Positions 7,573 to 10,334 of a stretch of DNA of 10,334 nt are shown in pieces. The position numbers were made by a program, and so were the translations under genes. The DNA lies in NCBI GenBank assembly GCA_020349865.1, contig CP070700.1, positions 2,040,872 through 2,051,205 of the forward strand, read 5' to 3'. Under the pieces are notes generated by a model that searched no databases, had not been told where the DNA came from, and saw nothing but the letters and a program-made list of their open reading frames with translations. Within the stretch, counting starts at the first letter, position 1; each line of letters begins with the position of its first letter. The DNA is from Desulfobacteraceae bacterium. GTDB taxonomy: Bacteria > Desulfobacterota > DSM-4660 > Desulfatiglandales > Desulfatiglandaceae.

Positions 7573-8445
7573 CTACTCCACCTCCCTGCCAAACAAACCA
7601 GACGGCCTAATCAGCATGACTAGGATTAGAACACCAAAAGTGACAGCTTCTTGCCAGATAGGAGGGATAACCGTGGCTGAAAAAACTTCGATCAGGCCCA
7701 GCAATATCCCACCTAAGACAGCCCCGGTAGCGCTACCCAAACCGCCCATGACCGCGGCCACAAAACCCTTTACTCCCATAACGATTCCCATGGTCGGATC
7801 GGCGAAAGTAATAGGGCTGACTATGATGCCGCAAACAGCGGAAAGGGCACCACTGACGGCAAAAGAAAAATAAATGACGTGTTTGGTGTTGATGCCCATG
7901 AGCCCGGCTGTTTCCCGGTCTGATGATGTGGCCCGGACAGCGGTGCCAAAAATCGTTTTTCTATAATAGATCTCGAGCAGTCCAGTGCAGAGCAAGGTGA
8001 TGAGGATAATGCCCAGTTCCTGGGGAAGCACCAGAGCACCAAGAATTGAGACTGGGTCATCGCCCCCGATGAATTTAGGAAATGGCAGCGGTGAACGACC
8101 CCAGATCAGCATGGCCGTGTGTTTCAAGGCCACTCCGAAACCGAAGGTGCTCATGATCCATATAAAGTTCCGGGAAACGTCCTTGACAGGTCGGATAGCA
8201 ATGCGCTCCACTAACAATGCAAGAAAGGCAACCACCGCTGCACCCAGAAGGATGCTCAGAATGACGGGTATATGCCAGGCGGCGTAAAAGCTGAAACCGC
8301 AGAGCGCACCGATGGTTACCAGTTCACCCGTTGAAAAGTTAATGACTGTGGTGGTGTTAAAGATGACGTTGTAGCTCAGAGCAACCAGCCCATATATGCT
8401 TCCGACAGAAAGGCCACCGAAAATGAGTTGAAGAAGGCCAGACAT
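7573..8445 (-). CDS. livH: LIV-type ABC transporter permease LivH
   Basis: This 290-residue, very hydrophobic protein is the LivH inner-membrane permease that pairs with LivM to form the translocation channel. Family landmarks are GLSVGSIYGLVALSYNVIF near 11-29, INFSTGELVTIGA near 35-47, and the cytoplasmic coupling loop FGTAVRATSSDRETAGLMGI near 166-185, which contacts the ATPase. GVKGFVAAVMGGLGSATGAVLGG lies near 224-246. Length is normal. The ATG at 8445 has no clear Shine-Dalgarno sequence, unlike its neighbours. The stop codon is 1 nt before the LivM-LivG start. A 73-nt gap containing a strong hairpin separates it from the binding-protein gene upstream. Confidence 0.94.
   Translation of the reverse strand: MSGLLQLIFGGLSVGSIYGLVALSYNVIFNTTTVINFSTGELVTIGALCGFSFYAAWHIPVILSILLGAAVVAFLALLVERIAIRPVKDVSRNFIWIMSTFGFGVALKHTAMLIWGRSPLPFPKFIGGDDPVSILGALVLPQELGIILITLLCTGLLEIYYRKTIFGTAVRATSSDRETAGLMGINTKHVIYFSFAVSGALSAVCGIIVSPITFADPTMGIVMGVKGFVAAVMGGLGSATGAVLGGILLGLIEVFSATVIPPIWQEAVTFGVLILVMLIRPSGLFGREVE
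7578..7586 (-). promoter_or_regulatory. Ribosome binding site that sets the LivM-LivG start
   Basis: GGGAGGTGG on the minus strand lies inside the last codons of livH and 6-7 nt before the GTG at 7571. It falls within the coding region if the upstream TTG (7592) were used, so it favours the GTG start and a 1-nt gap after the LivH stop. Confidence 0.72.
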
Positions 8446-8477
8446 GAGTGTTTCTATACCAGTTCAACACGTTACTT

Positions 8478-8506
8478 GAGCGGGAAAGCTTCGGGCTCTC
8501 CCGCTC
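8478..8506 (-). other. Intercistronic hairpin between binding protein and LivH genes
   Basis: An 8-bp perfect stem (GAGCGGGA at 8478-8485 with TCCCGCTC at 8499-8506) continues through one mismatch into a 3-bp inner stem closed by a TTCGG loop. It lies about 12 nt downstream of the binding-protein stop. On the transcribed minus strand no U run follows, so it is not a classic intrinsic terminator. Its likely role is to protect or partly terminate the message, so that the binding protein is made in excess over the membrane subunits, as is common in binding-protein transporter operons. Role inferred, not shown. Confidence 0.6.
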
Positions 8507-8518
8507 TTTATACTCGGA

Positions 8519-9679
8519 CTACTTAACAATTGGGTCAACGAGTCTACCGTCCTTAACCATCACGATGCTGACGGCTTCAGGGCTCCGTCCGTTGTGCTTA
8601 CTTGCACTAAAGGTGTATTTGATCCCTGTTACCCCTACAAAGGTGCCGCTGCTTTCTAAGGCGTCTCGGATTTTGGCCCGATCGGGACCAACCTTCTTTA
8701 GGGCCTCCGCCAACCACATGACGGTATCATAATATGTGATGGTCCAAGATGGCACGGCCATATTAGGATCTTTCTTATAGGTCTCGAGATATCGGTCCAT
8801 GAACTTTTTGATCTGTGGATCGGGATCCGAATAAGCCGCACGCATACGATCAGCGATGTAGGTGCCATCAGCTGCGCCGCCTGCCAGGCTCCGGAAATTG
8901 GCCATCGTAATGGCTTCCGAGCCGAGCAATGGGACATCATATTTCTGCTTTTTCTTCTCCAGAACGATCCGGGCCACTTCGGCCCCGAGGCTCCAGGTGA
9001 TAACACAGTCGGCGCCGGCGTCTTTTGCGCCTTTCACCTGAGCCGTCATGCTGACATCACCTAGGCTGAAAGTACCCTCGTAGACGGGTTTGAGCCCGTA
9101 TTTCTCCAATGCCGGCAAAAGCATCTTCCTGCCATCCATGCCATACTCTGTATTGTCATAAAGGAGAGCAATCTTCTTGGCCTTAATGCTGTTGGCCGCA
9201 AAATCCGCTAAGGCCATGCCCTGCCAGGAATTGAGGATTGAGAGTCTGAAAGCATAGGGATTGCACTTACCGACCGGACAAACTATGTCTGAGGTTGTGC
9301 CAGCAATGAGGTGCGGCACCTTGGCCGGTAGAGTGACTTGCTCGCTGGCGACATTGGGCGTAGTAGCCGTGGAGGGAAAGAACGCCACGACATTTTCCTT
9401 GAACACCAGTTCTTTGGCGAAAGTCACCGCTTTTGATGGATCGTACTGGTCGTCCCTGGAGATGATCTTGAGGGGACGGCCATTGATTCCACCGGCATCA
9501 TTGATATCCTTTACCGCCATTTCCATGCCATAAAGGGCGTCAAGGCCCAAATCGCTTCCTGGGCCGGACAAAGCGCCAGTCATGCCTAGTTTGATCGGAT
9601 CGGCGGCAGTAGCAAACCCTGACGACATTACCAGACCTACCGTCAACAAAACTGACATTACCAATTTAAACTTTTTCAT
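8519..9679 (-). CDS. LIV-type ABC transporter periplasmic substrate-binding protein
   Basis: This 386-residue protein is the extracytoplasmic receptor of the adjacent importer. A Sec signal peptide is clear: MKKFK, a hydrophobic core (LVMSVLLTVGLVMSSG), then an ATA cleavage site near residue 25. No lipobox Cys is present, so it should be soluble in the periplasm of a Gram-negative cell. The mature part begins DPIKLGMTGALSGPG and continues with GMEMAVKDINDAGGINGRPL, both typical of the type I periplasmic-binding (LivJ/LivK-like) fold. A CPVGKCNPYAFR stretch carries two Cys that may form a disulfide. The ATG at 9679 is chosen over an in-frame upstream start at 9736 because AAAAGGAGGT lies directly before it and the signal peptide begins there. 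The family binds amino acids, amides and aromatic or other organic acids, so the ligand cannot be fixed from sequence. Confidence 0.93.
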   Translation of the reverse strand: MKKFKLVMSVLLTVGLVMSSGFATAADPIKLGMTGALSGPGSDLGLDALYGMEMAVKDINDAGGINGRPLKIISRDDQYDPSKAVTFAKELVFKENVVAFFPSTATTPNVASEQVTLPAKVPHLIAGTTSDIVCPVGKCNPYAFRLSILNSWQGMALADFAANSIKAKKIALLYDNTEYGMDGRKMLLPALEKYGLKPVYEGTFSLGDVSMTAQVKGAKDAGADCVITWSLGAEVARIVLEKKKQKYDVPLLGSEAITMANFRSLAGGAADGTYIADRMRAAYSDPDPQIKKFMDRYLETYKKDPNMAVPSWTITYYDTVMWLAEALKKVGPDRAKIRDALESSGTFVGVTGIKYTFSASKHNGRSPEAVSIVMVKDGRLVDPIVK

Positions 9680-9685
9680 GATAAT

Positions 9686-9695
9686 ACCTCCTTTT
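9686..9695 (-). promoter_or_regulatory. Strong ribosome binding site of the binding-protein gene
   Basis: AAAAGGAGGT on the minus strand is a near-perfect anti-16S match, 6 nt before the ATG at 9679. It decides this start over the in-frame start at 9736 and is the strongest site in the cluster, in keeping with high expression of a binding protein. Confidence 0.8.
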
Positions 9696-9740
9696 GACAA
9701 GAATCCTTGACATTTGAGAGCATATAAGCGCTGCACTAAC

Positions 9741-9757
9741 CCTTGACCAATTCAAGG
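9741..9757. promoter_or_regulatory. Perfect inverted repeat upstream of the binding-protein gene, possible operator
   Basis: CCTTGA (9741-9746) and TCAAGG (9752-9757) form a perfect 6-bp inverted repeat around a 5-bp spacer. It lies 62-78 nt upstream of the binding-protein ATG, in the 136-nt gap after the SDR gene. A CCTTGAC half-site recurs at 9705-9711. On the minus strand the repeat overlaps a weak -35-like TTGGTC, followed 18 nt later by a -10-like TATATG. This makes an operator near a transporter promoter plausible. No regulator gene is in the window and I cannot name the binding protein. Confidence 0.35.
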
Positions 9758-9815
9758 CAGCACAAGACACGCCGTGAGGTGATGATCACTCCTAAGGCTG
9801 ATAGAACTTGCCATA

Positions 9816-10334
9816 TTAATGAAAGTAGGCACCGCCGTCTACAACTATCGTCTGACCAGTAATAAAACTGGAATCGGGGCCTGCGAGAAACTTGGCAGCG
9901 CCTACAAGATCTGCCGGGTGTTGATCCCTCTGCAGAACGCGGACTTGAGCTGATATTTCCCTAAAGTGTTTGAGCTGGATCTTATTGGCCATCACGCCAT
10001 CGCTTAACGTAAATCCTGGGGCAATAGCGTTTACCAGAATGTTGTCCTTTCCCAATTCTTTAGCCAAAGCTCTTGTCAACCCAATAACAGCGCCCTTGGA
10101 AGCCACATAGTGAAGAAGGAAAGGGATCCCCTTAAACGGGACGCCAGAGTTTAGGTTGACGATTCGACCGCCACTGGCTTTACGCATTTCGCCAACCACG
10201 GCCTTTGAGCACAGCCACATTCCCATTACGTTTACATCCATTACCCTTTTCCATTCCTCGACCTTGATGTTCTCCATGGGTCCGGGAATCAACGAAGTAT
10301 AGATACCGGCATTGTTAATCAGAATGTTGATCTG
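9816..10334 (-). CDS. Short-chain dehydrogenase/reductase, N-terminus beyond window edge
   Basis: This is the C-terminal 172 residues of a classical SDR, an NAD(P)-dependent oxidoreductase of alcohols and ketones. The open frame runs unbroken to the right edge and starts there with INILINNAGIYTS, so the NAG motif is present while the N-terminal nucleotide-binding TGxxxGIG segment lies outside. The catalytic set is visible: Asn in DVNVMGMW, Ser in NLNSG, and Tyr and Lys in YVASKGAV. The late AIAPGF motif and the C-terminal SSFITGQTIVVDGGAYF complete the family pattern. An internal ATG at 10292 would not be the real start because it falls after NNAG. The gene points the same way as the transporter cluster, 136 nt upstream of the binding-protein gene, so it may share its transcript or only its regulation. 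Substrate unknown. Confidence 0.9.
   Translation of the reverse strand, partial: QINILINNAGIYTSLIPGPMENIKVEEWKRVMDVNVMGMWLCSKAVVGEMRKASGGRIVNLNSGVPFKGIPFLLHYVASKGAVIGLTRALAKELGKDNILVNAIAPGFTLSDGVMANKIQLKHFREISAQVRVLQRDQHPADLVGAAKFLAGPDSSFITGQTIVVDGGAYFH

Noticed and set aside
7496..7873. 125-codon plus-strand open frame opposite livM and livH
   Set aside because: It is a reverse-strand shadow of clearly conserved permease genes, with Pro/Thr/Lys-rich composition expected from antisense of membrane-protein codons.
9694..9712. Two TTGACA boxes on the plus strand as -35 elements
   Set aside because: They would drive transcription antisense to the SDR gene, no matching -10 was found, and one overlaps the ribosome binding site of the binding-protein gene on the other strand.
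9779..9789. Palindrome GTGAT-G-ATCAC just downstream of the SDR stop
   Set aside because: At 11 bp with no flanking extension or second copy, it is too short to call as a site or hairpin.
1..10334. CRISPR arrays, insertion sequences, tRNA or rRNA genes
   Set aside because: No regularly spaced repeats, transposase-like frames, terminal inverted repeats or RNA-gene signatures were seen on either strand.

Overview
This mid-GC bacterial window is dominated by one long leftward (minus-strand) gene cluster. A short rightward pair lies at the left end and converges on it. The best guess at the host is a strictly anaerobic or metabolically versatile Gram-negative bacterium, possibly of the Desulfobacterota (former Deltaproteobacteria) type. 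The reasons are a tungsten/molybdenum aldehyde:ferredoxin oxidoreductase with its own MoaD-like protein, a LIV-type ABC importer with a signal-peptide binding protein, and an AmpS/M29-like aminopeptidase relic beside a flavin reductase-like protein. No rRNA, tRNA or other phylogenetic marker is present, so this is an inference from gene content only.

Left end, plus strand (1-1467). About 235 bases hold nothing recognisable. They are followed by a near-consensus sigma70-type promoter (236-264), a flavin reductase-like FMN-binding protein (367-981), and the decayed 5' half of an aminopeptidase T-like gene (1005-1467) carrying one in-frame stop, two single-base frameshifts and no C-terminal half. 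An AT-rich gene-free stretch (1468-1681) separates this pair from the minus-strand cluster.

Minus-strand cluster, in order of transcription from the right edge: a partial short-chain dehydrogenase/reductase (10334-9816), a periplasmic substrate-binding protein (9679-8519), LivH permease (8445-7573), a fused LivM permease-LivG ATPase (7571-5802), LivF ATPase (5805-5083), an AOR-family tungstoenzyme (5029-3200), a MoaD/ThiS-like ubiquitin-fold protein ending in Gly-Gly (3190-2816), and an Ldh2/MDH2-type 2-hydroxyacid dehydrogenase (2755-1682). Spacing is tight from LivH onward (1 nt gap, 4-nt ATGA overlap, 53, 9 and 60 nt). The 136-nt gap upstream of the binding protein holds a perfect inverted repeat. 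A strong hairpin sits between the binding protein and LivH.

How the genes may work together (inference): the transporter imports an organic acid or amino-acid-like compound. The SDR (alcohol/ketone), the AOR (aldehyde/acid) and the Ldh2 enzyme (2-hydroxyacid/2-oxoacid) supply three successive redox chemistries, and the MoaD-like protein may serve the AOR cofactor. The substrate cannot be read from the sequence. Every individual family is known. The parts that merit a second look are the gene combination, the LivM-LivG fusion and the decaying aminopeptidase.
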